Shown in pieces: positions 41,275 to 50,692 of a stretch of DNA of 64,000 nt. A model generated the notes under the pieces. That model was given only the letters and a program-made list of their open reading frames with translations, ran no database searches and had not been told where the DNA came from. This DNA is from Candidatus Copromonas faecavium (nom. illeg.). Its GTDB lineage: Bacteria; Bacillota; Clostridia; Lachnospirales; Lachnospiraceae. The stretch spans positions 1 through 64,000 of the forward strand of contig DVGC01000064.1 of NCBI GenBank assembly GCA_018712915.1, in the 5' to 3' direction. A program made the translations under genes and the position numbers. How positions within the stretch are numbered: position 1 is the first letter of the stretch; each line of letters opens with the position of its first letter.

Positions 41275-41931
41275 TTGACGTATAAGGATATCAAGAAAAA
41301 CGAGGAGGTCCTGGCATTCTTAAAAAAGGGGAATGACAACCTGGGGACCATGGGGTATACGGATCATTCGGCGGCACACTGTGCCATGGTGGCAGAACGG
41401 GCCGGCATGATTTTAAAGAAATTTGGTTATTCGGATCATGATATTGAAGTTGTAAGAATCGCAGGATTTATGCATGATATGGGAAATGCCATCAACCGGC
41501 ACCGCCATGCGGAATACGGGGCTCTTCTGGCGTCCCAGATTCTGGCCAAAACCGATTTGCCGCTGGAGGATCGGGTTACGATCGTTTCTGCCATCGGAAA
41601 CCATGACGAATCTACTGGAGGAGCCGTTGATGCCATTTCGGCGGCTTTGATTATTGCGGATAAGACGGACGTCCGAAGAAACCGTGTGCGTCAGAAAGAA
41701 ATGGCCACTTTTGACATCCATGACCGGGTTAATTACGCAGTTACGGAGGCCAAGTTAAAAGTGAACGCGGAAAAACGCGTGATTACATTGAATCTGCAGC
41801 TGGATGAGAGCATTTGCTCCATGCTGGAATATTTTGAAATCTTCCTTCAGAGAATGTTAATGTGCAGAAGAGCATCAGAGATTCTGGGAGCAAAGTTCAA
41901 AATGACGGCCAACGGAAGCAAAATCGTATAG
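41275..41931 (+). CDS. HD-domain phosphohydrolase
   Basis: 218 residues with a TTG start; AAAAGGAG at 41254-41261 is rather far upstream (13 bases). The HD motifs are GYTDHSAAHCAMVAERA, FMHDMGNAINRHRHAEYG and SAIGNHDESTGG, a full metal-dependent phosphohydrolase set. The second half (NYAVTEAKLKVNAEKRVITL) is a small alpha/beta extension. The family hydrolyses nucleotides or other phosphoesters. Substrate unknown. It is convergent with a wall-binding-repeat gene. Confidence 0.9.
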   Translation: MTYKDIKKNEEVLAFLKKGNDNLGTMGYTDHSAAHCAMVAERAGMILKKFGYSDHDIEVVRIAGFMHDMGNAINRHRHAEYGALLASQILAKTDLPLEDRVTIVSAIGNHDESTGGAVDAISAALIIADKTDVRRNRVRQKEMATFDIHDRVNYAVTEAKLKVNAEKRVITLNLQLDESICSMLEYFEIFLQRMLMCRRASEILGAKFKMTANGSKIV

Positions 41932-41989
41932 GCAGTTTAAGCGGCTTCCGGATAGGAAGCGCTGGAATAGAAACATAAACAGACGAAAA

Positions 41990-42037
41990 GACCGCAGGAT
42001 CATCAGGAACAGATGACCCCGCGGCCCTTCTTTTTTG
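41990..42037. terminator. Terminator between convergent genes
   Basis: CCGCAGGATCATC pairs with GATGACCCCGCGG with two mismatches around a 7-base loop, and is followed by CCCTTCTTTTTT on the + strand. It ends the HD-domain transcript and lies 8 bases before the end of the minus-strand neighbour. Confidence 0.75.
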
Positions 42038-42044
42038 ACCGAGA

Positions 42045-42695
42045 TTAATAGTTTGCTTCGTAGGAGGTAAGCTTAAAGGCAAGTGTTCCGTCATTCAGAT
42101 AGAAGAACCCACCATAAAGAGTTAAATCACTGTTTTCCACTCCGGCATAAATCAGCTCTTCATGATTATTGGTTGTATACTGAGTGGTTCCTGCTGCATC
42201 GTAAAGCGGGCAGGTGACCGGGCCGTTATCCGTATCAATCTCCACAGTATAGCTGTAGTGCTTTCTTCCTGCCAGCAAATCCTGGAACAGCTGATCCAGA
42301 TCATCGTTTTCATCATCGCCCATGTCCAGGCCAAGAATGGCGTTAAACGGACCGGTCAGAGCCGTCAGATCTACGGATTCGGTTTCTTCTTCCGCGGTGA
42401 CGGTCTGGGTCTGCACAACATCATCTACAATCCAGGCGCCGTCTTCGTTTACCAGGTAGCCGTCCGGTGTCTCGCCGTCCTGATAGCAGTAGCCTTCTTC
42501 ATCAAAATAATAGCATTCCGCAGTTCCGTCTCCGTTTCCATCCAGCCACACCCACTGGGAAACCGGATAAGAACCGTCGTCATTCTGCCACCACCAGCCG
42601 ATATCGTCCTGCTGCCACTGTGCGGCAAAGGCTGTCATACCAAGAGACAAAGTCATTGCAGCTGTTAAAGCACCCAATACAAAAGATTTTCTCAT
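42045..42695 (-). CDS. Secreted protein with cell-wall (choline/glucan)-binding-type repeats
   Basis: 216 residues. A signal peptide (about 1-24, cut after AFA) is followed by repeats of the wall-binding type, with WQQDDIGWWWQNDDGSYPVS, QWVWLDGNGDGTAECYYFDE and EGYCYQDGETPDGYLVNEDG, then an acidic linker and a unique C-terminal domain (about 115-216). These aromatic repeats bind choline on teichoic acid or glucans. The link with the LicD gene in the window is suggestive but not proof of choline. It is transcribed alone from a good promoter. Confidence 0.8.
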   Translation of the reverse strand: MRKSFVLGALTAAMTLSLGMTAFAAQWQQDDIGWWWQNDDGSYPVSQWVWLDGNGDGTAECYYFDEEGYCYQDGETPDGYLVNEDGAWIVDDVVQTQTVTAEEETESVDLTALTGPFNAILGLDMGDDENDDLDQLFQDLLAGRKHYSYTVEIDTDNGPVTCPLYDAAGTTQYTTNNHEELIYAGVENSDLTLYGGFFYLNDGTLAFKLTSYEANY

Positions 42696-42745
42696 GTCAA
42701 TTTCTCCTTTTGCCCATAAAATTTCCGTTAAGAACTAACATAAAC

Positions 42746-42773
42746 ATTATAGACGATCAGGAGAAAATTTCAA
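42746..42773 (-). promoter_or_regulatory. Promoter of the wall-binding-repeat gene
   Basis: On the minus strand, TTGAAA (42773-42768), 16 bases, TATAAT (42751-42746), about 50 bases before the start codon at 42695. AAAGGAG lies just before the ATG. Confidence 0.75.
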
Positions 42774-42841
42774 TTAATTTCACAAAAAAATCACGATATT
42801 AACCAATCTTTCAGAATCAGGAAATGTTTTTGTAACAAATC

Positions 42842-43882
42842 TTAATTTATTATGACGGAATGGTCCTGCTTTGCCACAACTTCGCCGATGATTTCCCCGG
42901 TTTGAGACACCTGATGGAGATTCCGGATGAGGGTCTGAGCCTCATCAAAGGGAAGCGCGGCCAAAAGGCCGCCGGAAGTCTGGGGATCGGCCATCAGATC
43001 GACAAAAACCTGGAGGACGGATGGTTCCACCTTCAGATGGGGCTTCACATAATCCATATTCCGGTAGGCACCCGCCGGAATAATTCCCATTTCCGCCAGC
43101 TCTCTTGCACCATGGAGCAGGGGGATGTCCGCACTGTGAAGACAAATTGTCACATCGCTTCCGGAAGCCATTTCATAGGCATGTCCGAGAAGGCCGAAAC
43201 CGGTTACATCGGTGCAGGCATGGACATGGGAACATTCCTGTATCAGCAGCCCTGCCGTACGGTTGAGGGCGGCCATGGATGCGGTCATGGCATCATAATC
43301 TTCCTTTGCTGTCATGTCTGCCTTGGCGCCTGTGGTCAGGATGCCGGTTCCCACCGGTTTGGTCAGTACAAGGACATCTCCCGGCCTGGCACCCACATTC
43401 CTGAGAATCTTATCCGGATGAACATAGCCGGTGACGCACATTCCGTATTTTGGCTCCGGATCCTGGATCGTATGTCCGCCGGCGATGGCGCAGCCGGCTT
43501 CCACTGCCTTGTCATGTCCGCCCTGAAGAATTTTCCGGATGGTTTCCATGGACAGGCAGTTGGGAACACAAAGCAGATTCATGGCCACCGCAGGCTGTCC
43601 GCCCATGGCGTACACATCGCTTAAGGCATTGGCAGCAGCAATCTGGCCGAACAGGTAGGGATCATCCACAATCGGCGTAAAAAAATCCACTGTGTGGATG
43701 GCTGCGATGGAATCGGTGATCCGATAGACACAGGCATCATCGCTGGTATCGTAGCCCACTAAAAGATTCGGATTGGCCACATTGGGAAGATCGGTTAATA
43801 TTTCTGTCAGGACACCCGGTCCCAGTTTGGCTGCTCACCCGGCAGCCGTCGTCATCTGTGTAAGGGGAAGTTCTTTTGACAT
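42842..43882 (-). CDS. selD: Selenide, water dikinase with in-frame TGA (selenocysteine 16)
   Basis: 346 codons if the TGA at 43837-43835 (minus strand) is read as selenocysteine. Starting at the ATG at 43882, the frame runs MSKELPLTQMTTAAG, then TGA, then AAKLGPGVLTEILTDL, and continues into the plain SelD sequence (TSDDACVYRI, HTVDFFTPIVDDPYLFGQI, GGHTIQDPEPKYG, DVTGFGLLGHAYEM). The TGA is exactly where SelD has its active-site Cys or Sec. Without recoding, the first recognisable start would be at 43780 and lack the N-terminal active-site loop. A small stem-loop (GGAC-CGGGU-GUCC) lies about 13 bases after the TGA, as for a bacterial SECIS. SelD makes selenophosphate from selenide and ATP for Sec-tRNA. 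Cys is often present here, so Sec is a real variant. Confidence 0.94.
43801..43837 (-). promoter_or_regulatory. Putative bacterial SECIS hairpin after the selD TGA
   Basis: After the TGA codon the minus-strand RNA has CUGGGAC-CGGGU-GUCC-UGACAG, which can form a stem with a small G-containing apical loop starting about 10-13 bases downstream. This matches the usual distance of the SelB-binding hairpin. The exact fold was not computed. Confidence 0.6.
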
Positions 43883-43974
43883 AAGTACACCTCGATATTA
43901 TGAAAAATGTTTCGGAAAGCCGTTTGTCTGTCCGGTCAGCTTTGCAGCCGGCCGGCTTGTGTTCTGTCTTTCCT

Positions 43975-44003
43975 ATCATAGCATTGCCGGGGGAAAAAAG
44001 CAA
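43975..44003 (-). promoter_or_regulatory. Candidate selD promoter
   Basis: On the minus strand, TTGCTT (44003-43998), 17 bases, TATGAT (43980-43975), giving a leader of about 90 bases before the selD ATG at 43882. Confidence 0.6.
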
Positions 44004-44039
44004 CCGGGCAGACTGGCAGGGAAATTCCCGTCCTGCCGC

Positions 44040-44068
44040 TTGTTTTTCTGCCAGGCACGAATTATAAT
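44040..44068 (+). promoter_or_regulatory. Promoter of the HxlR gene
   Basis: TTGTTT (44040-44045), 17 bases, TATAAT (44063-44068). Transcription should start near 44075, so an in-frame ATG at 44072 cannot be the start; the ATG at 44195 is used, with a leader of about 120 bases. Confidence 0.75.
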
Positions 44069-44194
44069 AATATGATATCAAAGGACAAAAGGCCGAAAGC
44101 CGCAGCAAGCCCGCCTGCCAAAGGATGTCCGGCTTTGGGCTCTGCCTGGTACAGGAACGCGGCGAAAATGACTGGCATAAGAAGGAGAGGAACG

Positions 44195-44521
44195 ATGCAG
44201 GAAAAACGAGAGCTGCCTGCCTGTCCGGTGGAAACGACACTGATGCTTATCGGAGACAAATGGAAGGTTTTGATTCTCCGGGATTTGATGCCGGGCACCA
44301 AGCGGTTTGGAGAGTTAAAAAAATCTGTGGGGAATGTGTCCCAGAAGGTTTTGACGGCTCAGCTTCGGGATATGGAGGAAAATGGACTGGTGAACCGGCA
44401 GGTGTATGCCGAGGTTCCGCCCAGGGTGGAATACAGCCTGACCGATTTGGGAAGGAGCCTGAAGCCGATTCTGGATGCCATGTGGACCTGGGGTGAAGAG
44501 TATAAGGAAAAAAACAAATAG
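44195..44521 (+). CDS. HxlR-family winged-helix regulator
   Basis: 108 residues from the ATG with AAGGAGAGG at 44182-44190. The HxlR fold is plain: ACPVETTLMLIGDKWKVLIL at the start, RFGELKKSVGNVSQKVLTAQ and EVPPRVEYSLTDLGRSLKPI. Cys11 (ACPVE) is at the place of the redox- or quinone-sensing cysteine of many HxlR proteins. A nitroreductase gene starts 15 bases after the stop, so it probably controls it in response to oxidants or electrophiles. Confidence 0.93.
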   Translation: MQEKRELPACPVETTLMLIGDKWKVLILRDLMPGTKRFGELKKSVGNVSQKVLTAQLRDMEENGLVNRQVYAEVPPRVEYSLTDLGRSLKPILDAMWTWGEEYKEKNK

Positions 44522-44536
44522 AATGGAGGAATGGGA

Positions 44537-45028
44537 ATGGAAAGTATTTTTCACAGAATCAGTGTGAGAAAATTTACGGATCAGCCGGTGGAACCGGAAA
44601 AAATCAGCCGGATTCTGAGAGCGGCCATGGCTGCTCCGTCTGCTGCCAACCAGCAGCCGTGGGAATTTTATGTGGTGACGGATCGGGAAAAAATTGAGGC
44701 GCTGGCGGCGGCCAGTCCCTACGGGCATTTTGCGGCTCTTGCTCCGGTGTTAATCGTTCCGGCATACCGGAAAGAATGCGCTGTTCCGGAGTTTGCTCAG
44801 GTTGACATGAGCATCGCCCAGGAAAATATGTGGCTGGAGACAGATTTTCTGGGACTGGGCGGCACCTGGATTGGAGTGGCGCCCCGGGAGGAGCGGATGG
44901 AACAGGTGGAGAAGATTTTAAATATGCCGGAGCATCTCAGGGCCTTCTCCATTTTTGCTCTTGGTTATCCGGCAGAATCACGTCCGCAGCAGGACCGGTT
45001 TGAGGAGAGCCGGATTCATTATATTTAA
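44537..45028 (+). CDS. Nitroreductase-family flavoprotein
   Basis: 163 residues. ATG at 44537 has TGGAGGA 6 bases upstream; an ATG at 44531 is too close. SVRKFTDQPVEPEKISRILR and AAMAAPSAANQQPWEFYVV are the FMN-binding start of nitroreductases, and TWIGVAPREERM is the usual later segment. These enzymes reduce nitro, quinone or enoate compounds with NAD(P)H. It probably makes a pair with the HxlR regulator. The stop overlaps the end of the DUF1848 gene by 4 bases (convergent). Confidence 0.9.
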   Translation: MESIFHRISVRKFTDQPVEPEKISRILRAAMAAPSAANQQPWEFYVVTDREKIEALAAASPYGHFAALAPVLIVPAYRKECAVPEFAQVDMSIAQENMWLETDFLGLGGTWIGVAPREERMEQVEKILNMPEHLRAFSIFALGYPAESRPQQDRFEESRIHYI

Positions 45029-45960
45029 GGATCAGGCGGAGCATCCTGTGCAAAACGCAGCCGTTTCATAGCACGGTCCGTGATTCGATCGGCTTCGGTA
45101 ATGCAGCTGCATAAGAGGGGTGAGCTGGGATCGCAGGCGGGAGTGAGGCCTTCCCGCCTGCTTTTGCTTCGGCAGGCATAGCAGTAGAGACAGCCGTTGG
45201 GGCAGGTGTGGTAGGCGCCCAGATCGATGCTGGAAACGCATCCGCAGGCTGGCCGCTGGTTCCTGTCCTTTTTTACTTTTATGGTTCCAAACAGCCTGGA
45301 AATCAGCCGGTCATCGATGCACCTGGCCGGTTCGATGCCAAAGGCGGACAGATCCATATCTTCTGCGCAGGCGCAGATGGAAAGACCAAAGGAACGGGCA
45401 GTCACTGCCAGCTCTCTGGCCAGGATCCGGCGCTCCCTTTCATCCGGTGTGCGGATACCGGACCGCTCCATGGTTTTCGCAATTCCAGGATACATATCAA
45501 GAAAGCTGATGGTGCAGGTTTCCGTACTGGAAGACAGCTCCCGGGCCAGGGCAGAAAATGCTCTTATGTGCCATGAAACAGAATAGGTTTTGGTGATGCA
45601 GATCGGGTCGTAACGCCAGAGTACCCGCTCTTTTCCAATGGAGGCGGCCAGCCTGTGAAAGGTCTGAATCCGCTCTTTTAGAGAAGGAAGAAAAGGCTCC
45701 ATGTCTTTTCCGTATGTATTGAGGGTAAACTGAAAATAGTATGGGTATGACTCCAGTTCCTTCAGCCGGTTCAGCATGGGGCGGGGATTTTTGGACCAGA
45801 AAACGATACAGTCGACGACTTCTGGAGAAAGGGAAATCCGGCTGACCTGATGGGGATTTACCGGATTGCGGACACAAGCCTGTCCGTCCTGGATACGCCT
45901 GAAAAACCAGTCGGAAAAACAGGCGGGAACATCGGTTCTTCTGCTGACGCTGAGAATCAT
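45025..45960 (-). CDS. DUF1848-family protein
   Basis: 311 residues. SVSRRTDVPACFSDWFFRRI at the start, IVFWSKNPRPML and TLNTYGKDMEPFLPS are typical of DUF1848, and the C-terminal part holds a cysteine cluster CGCVSSIDLGAYHTC with CPNGCLYCYACR, probably an iron-sulfur cluster. The fold looks like a radical-SAM relative, but the usual CxxxCxxC is displaced to the end. Function unknown. It is convergent with the nitroreductase gene and precedes a terminator on its 5' side. Confidence 0.8.
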   Translation of the reverse strand: MILSVSRRTDVPACFSDWFFRRIQDGQACVRNPVNPHQVSRISLSPEVVDCIVFWSKNPRPMLNRLKELESYPYYFQFTLNTYGKDMEPFLPSLKERIQTFHRLAASIGKERVLWRYDPICITKTYSVSWHIRAFSALARELSSSTETCTISFLDMYPGIAKTMERSGIRTPDERERRILARELAVTARSFGLSICACAEDMDLSAFGIEPARCIDDRLISRLFGTIKVKKDRNQRPACGCVSSIDLGAYHTCPNGCLYCYACRSKSRREGLTPACDPSSPLLCSCITEADRITDRAMKRLRFAQDAPPDP

Positions 45961-45989
45961 GAAATCCCTCCTTAAATAAAAACAGGAAG

Positions 45990-46041
45990 AACGGGAAAAC
46001 GGTACGCCTTTTGGGTGTACGGCTGTTTTCCCGCTGTTTCT
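45990..46041. terminator. Terminator downstream of the collagen-like gene
   Basis: CGGGAAAAC (45992-46000) pairs with GTTTTCCCG (46025-46033), enclosing a second GGTAC/GTAC stem. On the minus strand CTTCCTGTTTTTATTT follows, so it ends transcripts of the collagen-like gene before DUF1848. Confidence 0.8.
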
Positions 46042-46190
46042 TTAGTGACTATCTTCTGATTCGCCCCGGACATGCAGATGTTGGTTTCTTTATCACACAG
46101 ATGCCGGCGCACTGCTTATAGCGAAGCCGCGAGGAGAGCAAAGCTCCGGAGACGGCCCGAAACAGTAAAAATCAGGAAATGTGCACACCG

Positions 46191-47279
<1,089 letters not shown>

Positions 47280-47308
47280 TCAGACGAGCCGTCCGGCGTT
47301 CCCGGGAA

Positions 47309-47662
47309 TCAGTTTTGCTTTTCGATGTTTCTGGTGGCGATGACGTCACTGTCAAGTCCAAGAACATGAGGCAGAAGGACGTCTCCGATATGGACAGGGG
47401 CAAAAGCGTGAAGCTTTCGGATTTCTGTCATTACCTCCGGAATCCGCTCTCTTGGAATGGGAGCTGACAGACGGACGCTGCAAAGGGGCAGATCGCCTCC
47501 TTCCACAAGAACGGAGGAAGCAATGCTGCGCATGGGATTTTTGATTTCCTGCTCCGCATAGCCGGCTCCTTTGGGACAGCGGTTTCCGGATACGGAAATC
47601 AGCTCCTTTTCTTCATATTCAAGATTCATTTCGCATCCGTTGGGGCAGAGGATGCAGGTCAT
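47309..47662 (-). CDS. DUF1667-family protein of the glycerol-3-phosphate operon
   Basis: 117 residues from the ATG at 47662; a TTG at 47674 is an alternative. MTCILCPNGCEMNLEYEE and GNRCPKGAGYAEQEI give four cysteines in two CxxC-like pairs, probably an iron-sulfur site. DUF1667 proteins nearly always follow a GlpA-like and an FAD/NAD oxidoreductase gene, as here, and probably take the place of GlpC as electron carrier. The preceding gene ends at 47667, so spacing is tight. Confidence 0.85.
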   Translation of the reverse strand: MTCILCPNGCEMNLEYEEKELISVSGNRCPKGAGYAEQEIKNPMRSIASSVLVEGGDLPLCSVRLSAPIPRERIPEVMTEIRKLHAFAPVHIGDVLLPHVLGLDSDVIATRNIEKQN

Positions 47663-47666
47663 GGTC

Positions 47667-48908
47667 CTATTCAATACTTGTCACCACCTTTATTCTGGAT
47701 TTGGAAACCAGCTTGTCTGCCGGCAGGGAAATATTTTCCATTTCCGCAGGCAGCAGTCTGGAATATTTTTTTCTTACGAGGCATGTGTCGTCCTGACGGA
47801 TTTCCACCCAGCAGTCCCGCATTGGTTTTCTGGGACGGAAGGAGAGGGTCACATCCCGGGTGCCTGAGATTTTCTGCGGCACCGTGTATCCGATGAGGCC
47901 TTCTGTTTCAATGGAAATTTCTGCCGGTGTGAGGCCATGCTCCAGATAAGCAGCTACGGAATCTGCCAGCCGTTCTGCCTCCAGTGAAACGAAATCCACC
48001 AGATCATGGACATGAAGCACGTTGCCTGCGGCAAAAATGCCGGGGACGGAAGTCTGGTAGGCCTCATCCACCACGGCTCCCTTCGTTCTGGGATCCAGGG
48101 TGACACCGGCCATCAGGGACAGCTCGTTTTCCGGAATCAGACCCACGGAAAGAATCAGGGTATCGCAGGCATATTCCTTTTCCGTTCCAGGGATGGACTT
48201 TAAATGTTCATCCACCTGGCTGACCGTGACAGCTTCCAGACGGTTGTGGCCTTTGATGTTGGTTACCGTATGGCTTAAATAGAGCGGAATATGGTAGTCG
48301 TTGAGGCACTGCTCGATATTTCTGGGAAGCCCGCTGGGATAAGGCTGGATCTCGAAAACCGCCTGAACATGGGCTCCCTCCAGGGTCATGCGCCTGGCCA
48401 TGATCATGCCGATGTCGCCGGAACCGAGGATGATGACGTTTTTTCCTACCATTTTATTTTTCAGATTGATATAGGCCTGGGCCGTGCCGGCGGTAAAGAC
48501 GCCGGAAGGCCGTTCTCCCGGAATGGATAAGGCACCGCGGGTCCGTTCCCGGCAGCCCATGGTCAGGATGACTGCGTCCGCCTGGTACTGAAGAAGGCCG
48601 TTTCTGGAGGCGGCTGTCACCAGCCGGTCTTCTGTCAGTCCGATGACCGTAGCGTCGGTCACGATTTCGATGCCCAGCTCATGAACCTGGTCGATGAACC
48701 GCTGGGCATATTCCGGCCCGGATAAGGTTTCCCCGAATCGGGTCAGGCCAAAGCCGTCATGGATGCACTGGCGGAGAATTCCTCCGGGAGTATGCTCCCG
48801 CTCCAGAATCAGGATCTGTTCCACACCTTTTTTCTTTAACTCCGCCGCAGCCGCCAGTCCTCCGGGGCCGCCGCCGATGATAATGACCTGTTTTTGAATC
48901 ACATTCAT
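47667..48908 (-). CDS. NAD/FAD-dependent oxidoreductase of the glycerol-3-phosphate operon
   Basis: 413 residues. FAD motif VIIIGGGPGGLAAAAELKKK at the N-terminus, a redox segment GILRQCIHDGFGLTRFG with a single cysteine, NAD motif NVIILGSGDIGMIMARRM and GIFAAGNVLHVHDLVD near residue 300. It resembles the NADH-linked partner subunit that accepts electrons from GlpA-type enzymes. It overlaps the GlpA-like gene by 4 bases. Confidence 0.88.
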   Translation of the reverse strand: MNVIQKQVIIIGGGPGGLAAAAELKKKGVEQILILEREHTPGGILRQCIHDGFGLTRFGETLSGPEYAQRFIDQVHELGIEIVTDATVIGLTEDRLVTAASRNGLLQYQADAVILTMGCRERTRGALSIPGERPSGVFTAGTAQAYINLKNKMVGKNVIILGSGDIGMIMARRMTLEGAHVQAVFEIQPYPSGLPRNIEQCLNDYHIPLYLSHTVTNIKGHNRLEAVTVSQVDEHLKSIPGTEKEYACDTLILSVGLIPENELSLMAGVTLDPRTKGAVVDEAYQTSVPGIFAAGNVLHVHDLVDFVSLEAERLADSVAAYLEHGLTPAEISIETEGLIGYTVPQKISGTRDVTLSFRPRKPMRDCWVEIRQDDTCLVRKKYSRLLPAEMENISLPADKLVSKSRIKVVTSIE

Positions 48909-50455
48909 TTCTCACGCACCTCCCCGGTAAACAGATAGGAACCGCGCCGTTCATAGGTCAGATCTTCCGGCCGGATTCCCTTTTCTTCCATTAAAAGCTC
49001 TGTAATTTTTGGCTGGCAGTAGCCGCCCTGACAGCGGCCCATCATGGCCCGGCAGCGGTATTTGACGCCGGTCACGGTTTTTGCGCCCAAGGGTCCGCGG
49101 ATGGCAGCCAGAACCTCAGCTTTTGTAATCGTTTCACAGCGGCAGATGATGTCGCCGTAATCCGGATTTTCGGCAATGAGCCGTGCCTGCTCTTCGGGAG
49201 ACTTGTCCCGGAAAGTGACGATTCTTCGCCGGATGGGATTGAAATCCGGGTTTTCCGCTAGAGGTTCCACTTCTTTCATCAGCCGGATGACCTCATGGGC
49301 AATGGGAACGGCGCTGGTCAGTCCCGGGGACTCGATTCCCACCAGATTGACTGCATGGGGAGCCAGGGAATCTCTCCGTTCGATAACAAAATCATGGAAG
49401 CCGCCTACTCCCGGAGGTGCCAGTTTGGGGCGGATGCCTGCAAAGTTGCGGATAAAGGATTCCTTTTTCAGATAGGGGAAAATCCGTCCGCCGTCTTCGA
49501 TCAGCATATCCATGACTGCCTGGGTGGCAGAATAATCCTCTCTGCTGTCAATATATTCGGTGCTGGGTCCTACCATAATATTGCCGTCCAGGGTGGGAGT
49601 CAGATGGATTCCCAGTCCGCCGGTTTTGATGTTGGGAACCGGGTATGCCGGCAGGGGGAGCATATGGCTTAGATTTCTGTCCAGGATAAAATATTCTCCC
49701 CGACAGGGATACAGGGTGTATTCGTCAATTCCCAGCATGGAGGAAATTTTATCGGAACCAAGGCCCGCACAGTTGATGACCCAGCGGCAGAAAAACTGGC
49801 CGCTTTTTGTCTCCACCAAATAGCCGCCGTCCGGATCGTAGGCTCCGGATGCAGCTTCTGAGCTCTTTTCTCCTGCCTGTGCCTGGAAGTCGGGCACAAA
49901 AGAGGAACCATGGAAGTGCCCGTGGGTAATGCCGGTCACTTCACTGTCAAAGAAAAAGCGGGCGCCGTTTGAAGCGGCATTTTCCGCCATTCCGAAAGTG
50001 AACTGGAACGGGCTTAAGATTGCTGTGGTGGGAGACCACATGGCGAAATTCCCGCCCACGTACGGGGCTTTCCGGTCGATGAAATCACGCTCTACGATTT
50101 TGATTCCTTCGATTCCGTTTCGTTCTCCCTGTTCTTTTAATCCTTCCAGTTTTTCCCGATCCTCATCGGTAAATCCTACCACCAGCTTGCCTGTGCGGCG
50201 GTAGGGGATATCCAGCTCTTTGGCTGCCTGATCGAAGGTGCGGTTTCCCTCCACGCAGAACTTTGCCATCAGGGAACCGGTTTTGTTGTTGTAACCGGCG
50301 TGGAGCACCGCAGAATTCCGGCTGCTGGTCTCCATACAGACATCAGGACCCTTTTCCAGGACACCGATGGAAAGACGGTATCTGGAAAGCTCTCTGGCTA
50401 CGGAGCAGCCGACTACGCCGGCTCCGATGACCAGAACATCATATCTGGGATTCAT
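48905..50455 (-). CDS. Anaerobic glycerol-3-phosphate dehydrogenase-like FAD protein with BFD [2Fe-2S] domain
   Basis: 516 residues. The DAO/GlpA FAD fold starts with DVLVIGAGVVGCSVARELSR; GNRTFDQAAKELDIPYRRTG, GNIMVGPSTEYIDSREDY and GIRPKLAPPGVGGFHDFVIE support GlpA/LhgO type. A C-terminal BFD-type domain (from about 430) has ICRCETITKAEVLAAIRGPL with CRAMMGRCQGGYC, four cysteines for a [2Fe-2S] cluster. It probably oxidises glycerol 3-phosphate (or 2-hydroxyglutarate) and passes electrons to the next two products. A TATAAT (50508-50503 on the minus strand) lies 48 bases upstream. Divergent from the tetR gene. Confidence 0.88.
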   Translation of the reverse strand: MNPRYDVLVIGAGVVGCSVARELSRYRLSIGVLEKGPDVCMETSSRNSAVLHAGYNNKTGSLMAKFCVEGNRTFDQAAKELDIPYRRTGKLVVGFTDEDREKLEGLKEQGERNGIEGIKIVERDFIDRKAPYVGGNFAMWSPTTAILSPFQFTFGMAENAASNGARFFFDSEVTGITHGHFHGSSFVPDFQAQAGEKSSEAASGAYDPDGGYLVETKSGQFFCRWVINCAGLGSDKISSMLGIDEYTLYPCRGEYFILDRNLSHMLPLPAYPVPNIKTGGLGIHLTPTLDGNIMVGPSTEYIDSREDYSATQAVMDMLIEDGGRIFPYLKKESFIRNFAGIRPKLAPPGVGGFHDFVIERRDSLAPHAVNLVGIESPGLTSAVPIAHEVIRLMKEVEPLAENPDFNPIRRRIVTFRDKSPEEQARLIAENPDYGDIICRCETITKAEVLAAIRGPLGAKTVTGVKYRCRAMMGRCQGGYCQPKITELLMEEKGIRPEDLTYERRGSYLFTGEVREK

Positions 50456-50576
50456 GTGTCGTTCTCCTTCCGTATTTGTAATATGTATTCATGACTGCTC
50501 CTATTATACACCTCTGATGTCAGGCAGAAAAGCTTTTTTTCTGACGATTTTATACCTGCTGCCGGTGTTTTGCCGC

Positions 50577-50605
50577 TTGACAAAGTGACAGGCTGTCACT
50601 ATAAT
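50577..50605 (+). promoter_or_regulatory. Consensus promoter of the tetR-tolC unit
   Basis: Perfect -35 TTGACA (50577-50582), 17 bases, perfect -10 TATAAT (50600-50605). The spacer is filled by a palindrome and a second palindrome directly follows the -10, so this strong promoter is probably held off by a repressor. Confidence 0.92.
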
Positions 50606-50621
50606 GGTGACAGGTTGTCAC
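50584..50621 (+). promoter_or_regulatory. Two tandem palindromic operators
   Basis: GTGACA-GGC-TGTCAC (50585-50599) and GTGACA-GGT-TGTCAC (50607-50621) are near-identical inverted repeats with centres 22 bases apart, i.e. about two helical turns. The first lies between the -35 and -10 boxes and the second covers the likely transcription start. The TetR-family gene starts 72 bases later, so it is the natural candidate to bind them. Confidence 0.88.
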
Positions 50622-50692
50622 TTGAAAACTCTGGAAAGCAGTTTTTCCAGGGGAAAAATGTCGTAGGACAGGGGGAAAAGGAGAGGTAAAGC

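Noticed and set aside
44072-44194. A 41-residue N-terminal extension of the HxlR regulator
   Set aside because: Its ATG lies 4 bases after the -10 box of a near-consensus promoter and so is not inside the transcript; the extension has no HxlR similarity.
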